Of a stretch of 64,000 nucleotides of DNA, positions 21,854 through 32,467 are shown in pieces. The stretch is taken from contig CM035407.1 in assembly GCA_020310875.1 (NCBI GenBank), positions 93,542,733 through 93,606,732 of the forward strand, given 5' to 3'. The notes beneath the pieces are model-generated. The model had not been told where the DNA came from and searched no databases. It saw only the letters and a program-made list of their open reading frames with translations. Numbering within the stretch: the first letter of the stretch is position 1; the number at the start of each line of letters is the position of its first letter. Source of the DNA: Ceratopteris richardii. Its lineage: Eukaryota; Streptophyta; Polypodiopsida; Polypodiales; Pteridaceae. The position numbers and the translations under genes were made by a program.

Positions 21854-23224
21854 TGTCAATTACATGAGTGACCAAACAATGTACGATTTCAAATCCTTTT
21901 GAGCTAATAGGATAGCCGGATCATAGAATTACTTCAACACATTCTTCGCCCCTTGGAAAAGGTCTTTTTCCTTAGAAATAAAGCTACATATAGTAACAAT
22001 AGGCATAACCTTGAGCCTCATGTTCTAATATGAAAGAACATGTTTCATCTTTATGGTGGGATCCATGCCCAAATGATTCAAAACACCATCTAGCATGCAC
22101 TTGATATATTACTGTGACTCCTAATGAGCTTAAAAATCCTACATGGAATGTAGAATTGAGGACACTGTTGTCAAATACTTTCACTTTAAGTTCTTTGGGA
22201 TTATTAATCTTATGAGCAATTCCCAACTTCTCTTTTCAAGGTTTTAAGGAAGTCTATGAAATTCATTAGAATTATGCAATTTAACATTAATCCAACTCTC
22301 ATAAATAAGTCAAATTAGACTTAGTATCCTTGGAAGATTGAATGGGTTGTGTGTAAAACATCTGGCTAGGATGTTTGATTTAGTTACCTTGTTCCAATTG
22401 GCTAATCTTTGTCTTTCTTGAAAGGAATCAGATACTCCATCTAAGTCGAATCCAAAATATTTAGAAAGAAAAAAGAAAAAACTAATACTCTATACGATCG
22501 ATTCACATTTCTTAGATACTTTAACTTGTTGTGAGTCAAACTCTAGGTGACGCAAGACGTAACTTTTCAAAAAACAAGGTATTGAACCTTTATATCAATC
22601 TTTAAGAGAAGTAAACTAGATTCTCAAAAAGATTTTTGGAGTAAAGCTTGAACATAATCTAACCACAAGATATTGGCATGGTAATAGGACTTGAGTGTGT
22701 CAGCCCATTGAGGTTCTAGTGATGATATTTTTTCTCAAAACACTCATGCTTCACTTGAGACTAGGTTAATCTTTCCTTTATTCAATCTCTTTATGAATTT
22801 AGTTCTTGGAATGCAATTTTTGTGCATTACTTTAAGTTAAGCGAGTGACTTTACCCAATTATACTTTGAACTTGGTATTAACTTAATAAGTAGAACCTTA
22901 GTTGAAATGAACTTGAACCTTTGAACCTGAACTTTATTCAAAACTTGGACTTGGTGAAGTTTTATTCACTTCATTTTTGTGAGAGTAGAAACTCTTTGTC
23001 AATTCTTTATTCTTTCATCTATTGGATTAAGTCCATTAACTTAATGCACTTTCACAAGAAAGAGATGCCTAATTGATGTTTTTTATGAATCATGAGTTCT
23101 TTTCTTTTGTTCCATCAAATAAAATTTCTCAAAAGGAGTAATCATTCCACTATCACATACCAATGGATACTTTCCCCACTCCCATAATCTCATCCAAATA
23201 GCATATTTTTTTATGATTCAAACA
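21854..23224. other. Unassigned AT-rich sequence
   Basis: I recognise nothing here. A minus-strand open frame at 21984-22226 (80 codons) has no motif I can place. Confidence 0.4.
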
Positions 23225-24425
23225 TGTCTAAGAGAAACAAAGAGTAAGAGTAAAGGAAGAGAGAGGAAAAGAAAGTGACTAAGAGAAAAAGGAAGAGCGA
23301 AATGAGGGAAAGAAGGGTGAGAAGGTCATTAAATGAAAGGAGTGAGAATGAGAAGATTTGAAGAGAGAGTGTAGTGAGAGAGTGAGAAGAGAGTGAAGAG
23401 TGAGGAGAGAAGGAAGAGAGAGAAAGTGAAAAAGAGAAGATAGTGAAAAAGAGAAAAGAAGAGAGAAAAAGTATAAAGAAAAAGAAAGAGAGAGGAGATT
23501 GTAGAGAGAGAGAGAAGATTAGAGAAAGAAGGTGAAGAGAGAGAAAGTGAGAAAGAAGTGAGAAAGAAGAGATTAGAGAGAGAAAAGAGAGAGGGGAGGA
23601 GAGAATTGAAAAAGAAGAGAGAAGAGAGGGAAAATAAAGAAGTGAGAGGAGAGAGAGGAAAGAGATAGAAGTGAGATAGAGGAAAGAGAGAGAAGTGAGA
23701 AAGAAGAGATAAACAGAAAAGAGAAAGAGAGAGAAAGAGAAAAGTATATAGAGAGAAAAAAAGAGAGGGAAGTGAGAAGAGAGAAAAAGAGGAGAGACAA
23801 AAAGAAAAGAGAGAAGGAGAAAATCATCGAGAGAAAGAAGAAAAGGAGAGAAGAGAGAGTGAGTGAATAGAGAAAGAGAGAGAGAATGGAGAGAATATGA
23901 AGAGAGAAGAGAAGGAAAGAGAGTGAAATGAGAGGAACATAAGAGAGAAATGTAGAGAGAGAAGAAAAAAGTGAAAAGAGAGAGAATGAAAAATAGAGAG
24001 AGAAAGAAGAGAGAGAAAGAGTGAGAGAGAGAGAGATGGAAAGAGAAAAGAGAAATAGAAGAGAGAAAATAGGAGCAGAGTGAGAAGTGAGTGGAAGTCA
24101 AGAGAGAGAAAGTAGAAAGAGAAGAGAGAAGAGAGAGAAAGAGAGGAAGATAAAGAGTGTAAAGAAGAAAGGGGTGAGAAGAGTGGAAAGACAAAGAAGT
24201 GAGTGAGTGTAAAAGAGAGAAAAGTAGAGAGAAGAGAGAGAAACGGAGTGAATGAGAGAGAAAGGAGAGAGAAGAGTGAGAAGTGGGTGGAAGTGAAGAG
24301 AGAAAATATAGAAAGAGAAGAGATAGAAGAGAGGGAAAGAGAGAGAAAGAGAAAGAGATAGAAGAGGGAGAAAGGGAAAAAGAGAAGATAGAAGAGAAAG
24401 AGAGAAAAAATAGAAGAGATAAAGT
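23225..24425 (+). repeat. 1.2-kb polypurine tract, (GA)n-rich
   Basis: The plus strand is almost entirely purine, built from GAGAGAAAGAGA-type units with rare T (mostly GTGA) interruptions. The long minus-strand open frames (23211-24194, 23824-24432) translate to Ser/Leu/Phe repeats and are by-products. Such tracts can form triplex (H-DNA) structures. Confidence 0.95.
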
Positions 24426-24678
24426 GAATCATACCTTGAAACTATTTGATTCACAAAAATCAAGATTCAAGTACAAAGTCTAAAACTTTGAAGTGTGTTT
24501 TTCCTCTGACTTTTGAAAGGCTTATTGATTGAGTATTGGAAAGATTTTGAGCTTAACTTCTTTTTAATTATGAAAAACCTCTTGTACTAAGTAATTTCAG
24601 GTCAATCCAAAGAATCAAATTTAGATTTTATTGCAAGACTATATTTCTCAATTCATGGCTTCCCAAAGTAAGAACTGT

Positions 24679-25310
24679 TGGTGCAATAGAAAAAAAGCCC
24701 ACATACTTGGTTTATTGGCATAACCCATATGAGATTGTTTATGATCAACCTCTTGTAAAAGTCCTTCACATTTACCTTTGTAAAAATGTTCTACAACCAC
24801 GTGGAGTTAGGAAGCTTTAAATCACGATTGGTAGTTGATTGATGAGAGAATATATCCTATACTTTAGGATTCACTTTTAGGTAGAACTTTTGAATTTGAA
24901 TTCAAACATTGGATCCAAACACAACTATAAAAAGAGGATTGAAGGACCCATGGGATATCTTAACTTTATGTGATCATTGTGAAGAGGATGTATTGTGAAT
25001 TTAGAGCTCATCTCATAGCTCATCACCTCTCATACAATGAGAAATGTATGATTGCCAATGACATTGTATTTGTATAGGATTTAATACATATATTATCATT
25101 ACATTCTCATTTCACTTCTTTGCTATGAATATATCAGAATAGTGACTTTCTAAGAGATTTTTTTCAGTGTATGATTGATAATTTGTCATGTTTTAAAGCA
25201 TGGTAGATTCAGCATACTGTCTAGTATATGACTACAAAGTCTCATTATCATTGCCTCTCTGGGTCATGAGATATTAACACATCTTTACTCTCTATTCTGT
25301 TGGCTCACCC
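24679..25310 (+). repeat. Candidate copia LTR
   Basis: Begins TGTTGGTGCAATAG, like the LTR of element 1 read on its own strand. It has a TATA-like CTATAAAAAGAGG near 24926 and an AATTTGAATTCAAA stretch of the kind seen in the element 1 LTR. No matching partner was found and the right end is a guess, so it may be a solo or truncated LTR. Confidence 0.4.
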
Positions 25311-25507
25311 CAAAAATGTACGGAAGGTTTTGTGAATTGCTAAACACGATTCTTAGTGTGTATTCCATCATTGTTTATGAAAGCACTCATGATTGGTAGC
25401 TATCTAAGATAATTAGACTTTACCAAAAGGAATTACTCTAATTGCTATTGTACACAAAGAACTATTCAAAATATTGAACGTGTATAGAAAAAGTTTTTTT
25501 ATCTTAG

Positions 25508-25654
25508 GTGAGAGACCGCCTTCATGCAGGAGATACTGATTTGGTATATGTGCCTACACAAGATAATGTGGCAGACATATTCACCAAAGTTATTCCACAG
25601 GAAACATTTGAAGAATTTTGCAAAGCTTTATGCTTATTTCTTTGTGTGGACTGA
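25508..25654 (+). pseudogene. Copia RNase H C-terminal tail
   Basis: 49 codons including the stop read as the conserved end of copia pol. They match the family pattern of an acidic DTDLVYVPT stretch followed by NVADIFTK and a Pro-Gln-Glu-containing end. Nothing upstream matches RNase H, so only the tail survives. The flanking 25655-25915 holds no gene I can see. Confidence 0.7.
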
Positions 25655-25959
25655 TCTTTCACTCGCTGTATGTGTTCATATCATTCGCTCTACGGGGCCT
25701 TGTTACACTTATGTGTTCCTCATGTAGATTTGATGTGAGCCTTTTCCCTATACATGGGCACTTTTTACTGTAGTGTTTGCTAGAGTTTTTTTCCCCATAT
25801 TACGAGATACATGATATGTGACAACCCATGGGCAAGAGACCCCCCCTTCCTGTATTTCTATCCAAGCCCTTTTGGTGCTTATATGGTTTGCCGACCAGCA
25901 CCAAATTGGAAGTACTTAGAGGGGGACATAGTGAGCCTCCGAGACCAAGTGACCCAAGC

Positions 25960-26890
25960 AAACTAAGCAAACCTTGTGATCAACATGCGATAGCCTTCGT
26001 GCTAGTCCCCTTCGCATGCACCTCTCGAAAGCGCTGTTGTGCCATCGAGGGGCCGTTGTATCAAGAATCTTTTCTGAACTAGTTGAATCTCCATCAATGT
26101 CTTCAAAACCTGTACATGTTTTACTACCATCAAAAAGCTTATCTTTACCTTTCTTGGATGTATTTGTTGAATTTGCTGGACTAAAATTTCCATGCAATCT
26201 TCCACTCCATGGATTTGAGTTGGAACTATTGCTTGGTGATGCATCTAATCCACTCAAAAGTTGAGATTCTACACTTGATTTTTCAACATTTTCTTTGTCA
26301 TTTGATTCAAGATGAAGTCCATCTTTGGCATTTGCATAGCAGCTTGACATTTTATCAAACACCACATCTCTAATTACCTTCACCTATTGTGTGAGAGGGT
26401 TATAACATTTATACCCCTTTTGCTCAAGGGAGTATCCAATGAGGATACATTTTTTTTGCTTTTGGATCAAGCTTCATCCTCAACTCATTTGGAACATGTA
26501 CATATGCAATACAGTCAAATACTTTCATATGTGATAAATTTGGCTTTTTACATGTAAAATTCTCTTTAGGTGTAACTTGATGTACAATAGCACTTGGAGT
26601 TCTATTCATGATGTATACAGCAGTATGCACAACTTCTACCCAATAACAATGAATCAGCACATCAACAGGATGTTTTACCTTCCCATCCTCCATAGACAAT
26701 GCTATGTTTCTTGTATGCTCGATAAGGTGTGTTGTGTCATCACCTGTTTCAACATATCTAGGAACTCGCAATTTTTGCAAACTACTAAACCATTCTGCAT
26801 GACTGGTCATGTGATTTGAAGCATCTAAATCAACATACTAAACATTTCCATTTGATTTTGAAACATAATAGACATCGTATTCATCATATG
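25960..26890 (-). pseudogene. Copia protease joined to integrase C-terminus (fragment D)
   Basis: The protease motif is changed: DLDASNHM stands where a DSG-type active site is expected. It is followed within about 40 codons by the integrase C-terminal region (VYIMNRTPSA, PNLSHMKVF, YVHVPNELRMKLDPKAK). The HHCC finger and DDE core are absent, so an internal deletion has joined the two. The linker after a stop includes VIRDVVFD and NPWSGR. Confidence 0.8.
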
Positions 26891-27061
26891 ATGTTGTACC
26901 ATGAACAACTTCTCACAGTCATCTGCACTTGTGGATGCATAGTTGTTTTGCTACCTTCTATTATTTTGATTCTTCAAGCTGTAATCACGTTCAAAGAGTT
27001 TAGGTTTACCACAATTCCAACATCCTTTATTGTCATTCCTTGAATCATTTCTTTGGAATTT

Positions 27062-27821
27062 TTATGTGACGTCTTTGGCTCCCTCTGCCTCAAAATCTTC
27101 CTCTACCTCCTGCATGATTTTGTTGTTGTCCTTGATCTTGGTTATTGTGTCCTCTTCCGCTTCCAAAGCCTCTACCTCTGCCTCTACCTCTTCCCTTGCC
27201 AGAGTAGAATACCTTCTTAGAACTAGGTTTTCCTTGGGAGTTTGAATCCTCACCAAGAATTTTTTCTTCAATAATCAGCATGGATAGCAAATGAACAAAA
27301 TTCGGAATATTTTCCCTAGTCTGTATTGAAGTTCTAAACTGCTTATATGAAGCTCCTAAACCACAAAGGCATACCTCCACCTTATCATCATCATCTACAT
27401 TCATGCCAATAGAGTCAAGTGACTCACATATGCTTTTGATTTTCAAAGTGTAGTCACTTATGGACATGCCCTTCTTTTGCAATGTATGCAAGTCGTTCTT
27501 GAGTTGCAATTTCCATGCCTTTCTATTGGTTTCATACAATGTGACCAAACTATTCCACACCTCTTTCGGAGTCTTCGCATCTTGTATATGCCCAATCATG
27601 CTATTCGATATGCTAACACATAGCTAATACATTACCGTTCGTGCTCCTTGATTCCATTCCTCATATGCTCTTAGTTATTTGCAGTTCGATTCCTCTCCTT
27701 CCATGTACTTCTAGTAGCCTTTTCCCATCAGGAAATTCATCATATGGAATCTCCAAGCATGGAAGTTGTTCTTGTCTAGCTTATCACTCATAAGCTGACT
27801 CATTCCATCTATGTTTACCAT
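27062..27821 (-). pseudogene. Copia gag (fragment D)
   Basis: ATG at 27821. The frame carries stops in its first 70 codons and then is open at 27599-27090 over a UBN2-type gag (KEVWNSLVTLYE, LKNDLHTLQ, SDYTLKIK) and an RG-rich tail. The zinc knuckle that follows, near 27020-26985, is degenerate: C-X2-C is present but the His and last Cys are lost. Confidence 0.85.
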
Positions 27822-28162
27822 TTTTGTAGCAATTCGCAACACTACAAAAAACTACAAGCAATTGTTCTCCTTGAATGCTATCACACTACAATGTGACAGT
27901 TCGATCTCAAAAAAGCAAAGTTTTTGTATCATTTCAAATTCCAGATCTCGAATATATGAGTGTTATCGAACAAGATGCAAGTTACACTTTTGTAAATCAA
28001 CGTGGTTTTCTATGGGCCCCACCTTGTAGGCTCCAAAAGGAGGCCTTCTACCATCATGCCAATTTTTATAGAAATCTGAGGTTGCTTGTGAATCATGTTT
28101 TTTCCACACCTTCTCACCTACTCTTCACCGTCGGCCTTCTTGATGAGCTCTCTACAGCCACA

Positions 28163-28440
28163 CTGGCTCTGATACCATGTCACAAGGAAGGAAATAAGGA
28201 AAGAGCTCTCACACACATTCTCACACTCAAGCAGATTGAAGCAAGGAAGAATGATCTTCTTCTTCTTCTTCTTCTATTACATAAAAGGAATGTACAAGAA
28301 TGACCTAAAACAAGAATAGAGCACGTGCAATATATAAAGAAAAGTACATGAGAAAAATCCTAATGTCTGTGGATGAGTGAGCTAGCAAAAAACAAATGTG
28401 CCATCACTCTTGATAGATAAATCTAATAAAGCTCAATGAA
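28163..28440 (-). repeat. Primer-binding site and start of 5' LTR (fragment D)
   Basis: Minus strand TGGTATCAGAGCCAG (28177-28163) is a perfect initiator tRNA-Met primer-binding site. The 5' LTR should begin at 28178 (TGTCACAAGG on the plus strand). Its outer end was not identified, and no matching second LTR was found. Confidence 0.65.
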
Positions 28441-30837
28441 GTGTCCCTCACATATACCAGCATGACCACTATACATGTCAGAGAAATGAAAAATGATATG
28501 TGTCCTCCTAGATCATCACATGTTGAGCTTGATATCTCAACAATGAGGACCTTACAAAACTATTTGGGTCAAGATTGGATCTATGACCATGCAGTCAACT
28601 TAAACCTAAGAAGTCAACTTCTTCTAGTTTGGGTACACGAACAATACATTACATTAGAATTAGAGAATTGCATGCTCACAAATCTAGGTGGCACACATTC
28701 TCTTAGTTCTCTTAAAACTAGTCTTGGAGAAGAAGACGTTGTATGTGTAAAAAGCTCTAGGAACTAGAAGGAGTCAACCATGGAAGAACAGTCTCAAGGG
28801 AGAGCGGACCTCTCTTCTTTTTCAAAGACTAATGTAGACACAACAATTCAACCAAGTGGTTAGCGAAATAGTACTAGACAACCACTATATCGAATAGACA
28901 AACAAAATTCAAGAAGAAATTACATCCGGGCATGAAGTAGATATGGGTACAAAAAGGAGAGCAACCACCAATGTTGCCACAACAGATCCCATCCAACTAG
29001 ACCAACCAAGGCAAAATAAGAACCAAGCAACCACAACAAGCTCAACCACAAGGTACCCGACATATCTAGGTGCCTCAGAAATTAACTATAGCTCAACAAA
29101 GGTGATTAAAAATGTGGGTACTTATGCTCTCCCAAACACAAAAAGTCTCAACAAAGAAGCCCAGAAAAGGCAAGAGTTAGAACCAAGCATGAAGATCAAA
29201 AGAATATCAACTCACCTCTTCCGCAATAGCAAGGAGACAATCAACAAGGATATGGGCTTGGAAGCGAAAAGCACTGGTAGCACTCATAAAACCAAAGAGC
29301 CAACCATGTGGGATACAAAATTTAAGCAACCACCCAAATATGAAGATGTCCAAAGTGACATACATAGCCAAACATAGTTCAAAAATGGATCCCTATAAAG
29401 AGGAATGCATTGTTTTGAGATCCAATGGATACCTCAAACAAGATGACATGAACATCTACAAGTAACATTGAAAGCCTCAACGTGCAAAAACCATGTGCCT
29501 TTGGCATAACCTTGTCTTTTTCACCACTCAGGGCATGCATTTCCAAAGTGTGCATTAATATAGGGCCACATTATAGGGTCATGCATCGACACAATTGAGA
29601 ATGCTAAGAACATGAGATACATTTGACACATGTAGAATATTTTCTTTCTACTAACCACCTTCTTCTTGTTTTGTGACAGTGTTTGTGTCAAAAAAGCATT
29701 GGAAAAAAGAAAAAAAAAGAGAAAAAAAGGAAGAAAAAAAAATGGGGAAGGACACGATTGTGCACTTGAAGAATCGCATCAAATGAACCATAAACAAGGA
29801 CATCCATCAACAAGAAAGACAAGCCAAGCATCAATCACCATGATCAAAGTACAAGATGGAGAGATGAACATCGATCAACCCTTTACCATGGTAAGAATCA
29901 CCTACTTTGGCAACACTATAACCATGAGAGATTAGGAAACCTCTTCCTTAGCATGCCCTTGAGTAGCTAGCTCAAGACCCAATTTCATGCACCATACTTC
30001 TTCCAATGCATTCCCCAACTACACATGCATAGGGCCACATTACAAGGCCGTGCAGAAGGCATATATTGTTTTCAACCCATGCACTAATGCACTTACACAT
30101 CCATTACCGGTTAAAAATTCTTGGCATGAAAACTATGAAAGCCATGTTTGAAAGATCCAGATGACATCAAGGTTATGACATTAGTAATTTTGGAGCAATT
30201 CGCAACCAATAGCTGCTCAAAATCCACATGGACAACCCCTTTTGAGCCACTTGCAAATTTTGACAGCTCACAAATACACCATCATGCTGGAATCCAAGGA
30301 AGAAGTACATGCAAAGGGACTAAAACTTGCAAAGGCTAGCAATGAAAAAAATGAAGAACTAGACTATAGCCCCTGCTACATTTGAAATTGAGACGAACTT
30401 GTTGATACATAATGAACACTACCTCTCAAAATACTACATGGAACACCCACTCCAACAAGGGTCGGTTAGGGAGGACAGACTCGAGAGGTGGGGGAGCGTT
30501 GGAGCTCAACATAAAGCACAAGCATGGAAGCACATCAAAGAAGTGGACATACAAGAAGACGAAGCCTGTAGCGAGCTCCAAGAATTCCATGTCAATTTCT
30601 CAAAAGAAATCCCTACAAAAATAGTGATTTTTTATCATTAAAAACCATTGTAAATATCATTTCCCATTTTTCCAACTTGATTATTTTCAAGCTGAGGAAT
30701 CCTCGAGCTTGAGGAGTATTAGAAATATCATCCTACCAATTTTCATAATTTTTAGACTCCACTTGAGCCCTAAAATAAGCCCTGGAGCCTAATTTTTAAC
30801 TAGGCCAGACACTAGGTGTGGACAAGACCAAAACTAG
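28441..30837. other. Unclassified region, possible non-coding LTR-element remains
   Basis: Several plus-strand open frames (28441-28767, 28943-29377, 29666-29935, 30399-30641) have no motif I recognise and biased composition (Lys, Thr, Ser). A motif GGGCCACATTAYARGG occurs at about 29562 and 30031 and again, changed, at 39292. A purine-rich stretch GAGCTTGAGGAG near 30700 could be a polypurine tract. A large non-coding LTR derivative would explain this; I cannot prove it. Confidence 0.3.
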
Positions 30838-31259
30838 TCAAAAAACTATATTCATATTGAAACCCTTAAGTTCATATTTTTCTAATGCATAAGCATCAAT
30901 TTTTATAATATTTTCATCTTCTCCTTTCTCATATGGAGAATTAATGAGAGTAACAATATTAGGAGAAACTATTGTGATGAGTGGAATCCCATCAGCACTT
31001 GCATCACACACTTCTTTAATGACCAATTTAGGAAGAATTCGCTAAGAATCAGGCAAAGGGTTCTCATTATCTCACTCTTGTTTGCTTATTTATTTGTGTT
31101 GTTTAATTGAAATTTTGTTTTCATTTTTCCTTTGATTAGTAAAATCCAATTCATTGTTTTTGGAAAGAGGAGAATATTTGGGTTGTTTACGTTCATATCT
31201 AAGAGAAAGTTGGTGAACTTGGTTTTGCACAATTTTCCAATCATTGGTCAAGCCGTTTG

Positions 31260-31600
31260 AGGTATTATGTTCTTCCTGAAGAGGCTCTAAGTCTTTGAAA
31301 ATGGAGGAGATTTCACTAGTTGCCAAATATCATTCTTTTTAATGCATCCATTTCTTTGCACCAATCTTTGTTATGTGACACTTCATGAAATGTTTTTGGT
31401 TCATTATGCATTATTCTCTCTATCATGTATGCATAATGAAATTTTGTAGACTTGTTGTATAGATTAAATCTATCTAGAAGATGCCTCACTTTTGAAGCTC
31501 TTATAAAAAATGTTTCTTCATCCAATCTCGATCTTCTTTTAGTTTTTTCGTCTAGATGAACATATTTCTCCTTTTGCCTTCTCAACATTCTTCACATAGA
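31260..31600 (-). pseudogene. Copia RT N-terminal fragment
   Basis: Read on the minus strand, EPKTFHEV, WCKEMDAL and then, after a one-base shift near 31340, NDIWQLV match the start of the copia RT region (EP-x-T-x-x-EA ... W-x-x-AM ... AL-x-x-N-x-TW). A TAG near 31275 ends it. The adjoining minus-strand frames to 30838 are not recognised. Confidence 0.6.
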
Positions 31601-31728
31601 TAGAATCAGTTGCATACTCTTTCATATTTTCCTTTCTCTGTGCATAGAAATGTTCAATTTCACTCCATGACATCTCAAGAGTAGGATATTCATAGGATCC
31701 ATGATCTCAGCTTTTTTTATGATCATAA

Positions 31729-32467
31729 TGTTGGAGAATTTCTCTCCTAATCGCAGCGGAAAGTGTAGAAGACCTTCTCAGGATCAAGACTCTTACCAAC
31801 AGTAGAACCTTCAAATGAAAACTGGTACCAACTGAAATATCCAATGAACTTGAAACTTTGGTCACTCCAACTAGACACCTAGAGCTTTCAAATGAGATAT
31901 CAAACACTCAATTTGGAGTAGATTTGAGTTGGAAACTATTTGATTCAAAACAGACTACCTATCCACTCAGTTAGGCTGAAAATGGGACTTCACTAAAACC
32001 TGAATAACTCACAGATCATAAAGAATTTCATAAAACTGTTTTAGATAGATGAAGTACTCAAGATAAGCTTTTCAATGAATGTTTAAACACTAAAACTCGA
32101 TACATATGTTGAGAGATATGGCTCTCACAAGTAGACTACCCAAAAATGGGTGTGCGGATGGACATACTCTATGAGAGTGAACTGAACGAAATGACTCAAA
32201 ACAAATGAAGTAGCTACAAGGGGGCTTCCACACCTTCTTCCTCTATCCTTGAGTGTCCTCCCTTGCTTCTTTTATAGTCAAGTGACCAAAAACTCTCATG
32301 ATGAGTTTGAGAGCTCTTCTCCATCATTTCTCCACTACTTTGGACAGCCACTCCTCTTACAGTTCAGATTTTGGATTTGATTCTCTTTTGAATGATTCTC
32401 TTTTGGCCTCCACTACTTGCTGAAGTAAATGCTTCTATTTTTCATTTTTGTATTTTTACTTCTACTT
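31729..32467 (-). repeat. 3' LTR of element E (joined to RT by deletion)
   Basis: On the plus strand from TGTTGGAGAATTTCTC to TTCTACTT. The coding frame of RT reads into it, giving a nonsense tail of about 17 codons that ends at 32413. Confidence 0.88.

Larger units (their letters stand above)
25916..28177 (-). mobile_element. Copia fragment D (gag to integrase linker)
   Basis: On the minus strand, in order: primer-binding site (28177-28163), gag (27821-27062), protease (about 26890-26750), the integrase C-terminal region (about 26640-26424) and the acidic linker (26383 to about 25960). The central integrase is missing and so is everything after the linker. A related remnant on the opposite strand is at 39820-41590, sharing the linker motif NPWSGR. 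Confidence 0.85.

Noticed and set aside
23211-24432. 327- and 202-codon minus-strand frames rich in Ser, Leu and Phe (signal-peptide-like, membrane-like)
   Set aside because: They are the reading of a polypurine tract and change smoothly into each other across frames.
24679-25654. One copia element formed by the 24679 LTR and the RNase H tail at 25508
   Set aside because: The order is wrong for a single plus-strand element unless nearly all of gag-pol is deleted, and no primer site follows the LTR. They are listed separately.
28943-29377. 144-codon plus-strand frame as a possible host gene
   Set aside because: No motif, biased Thr/Lys/Ser composition, and repeated motifs nearby; kept only as unclassified repeat.
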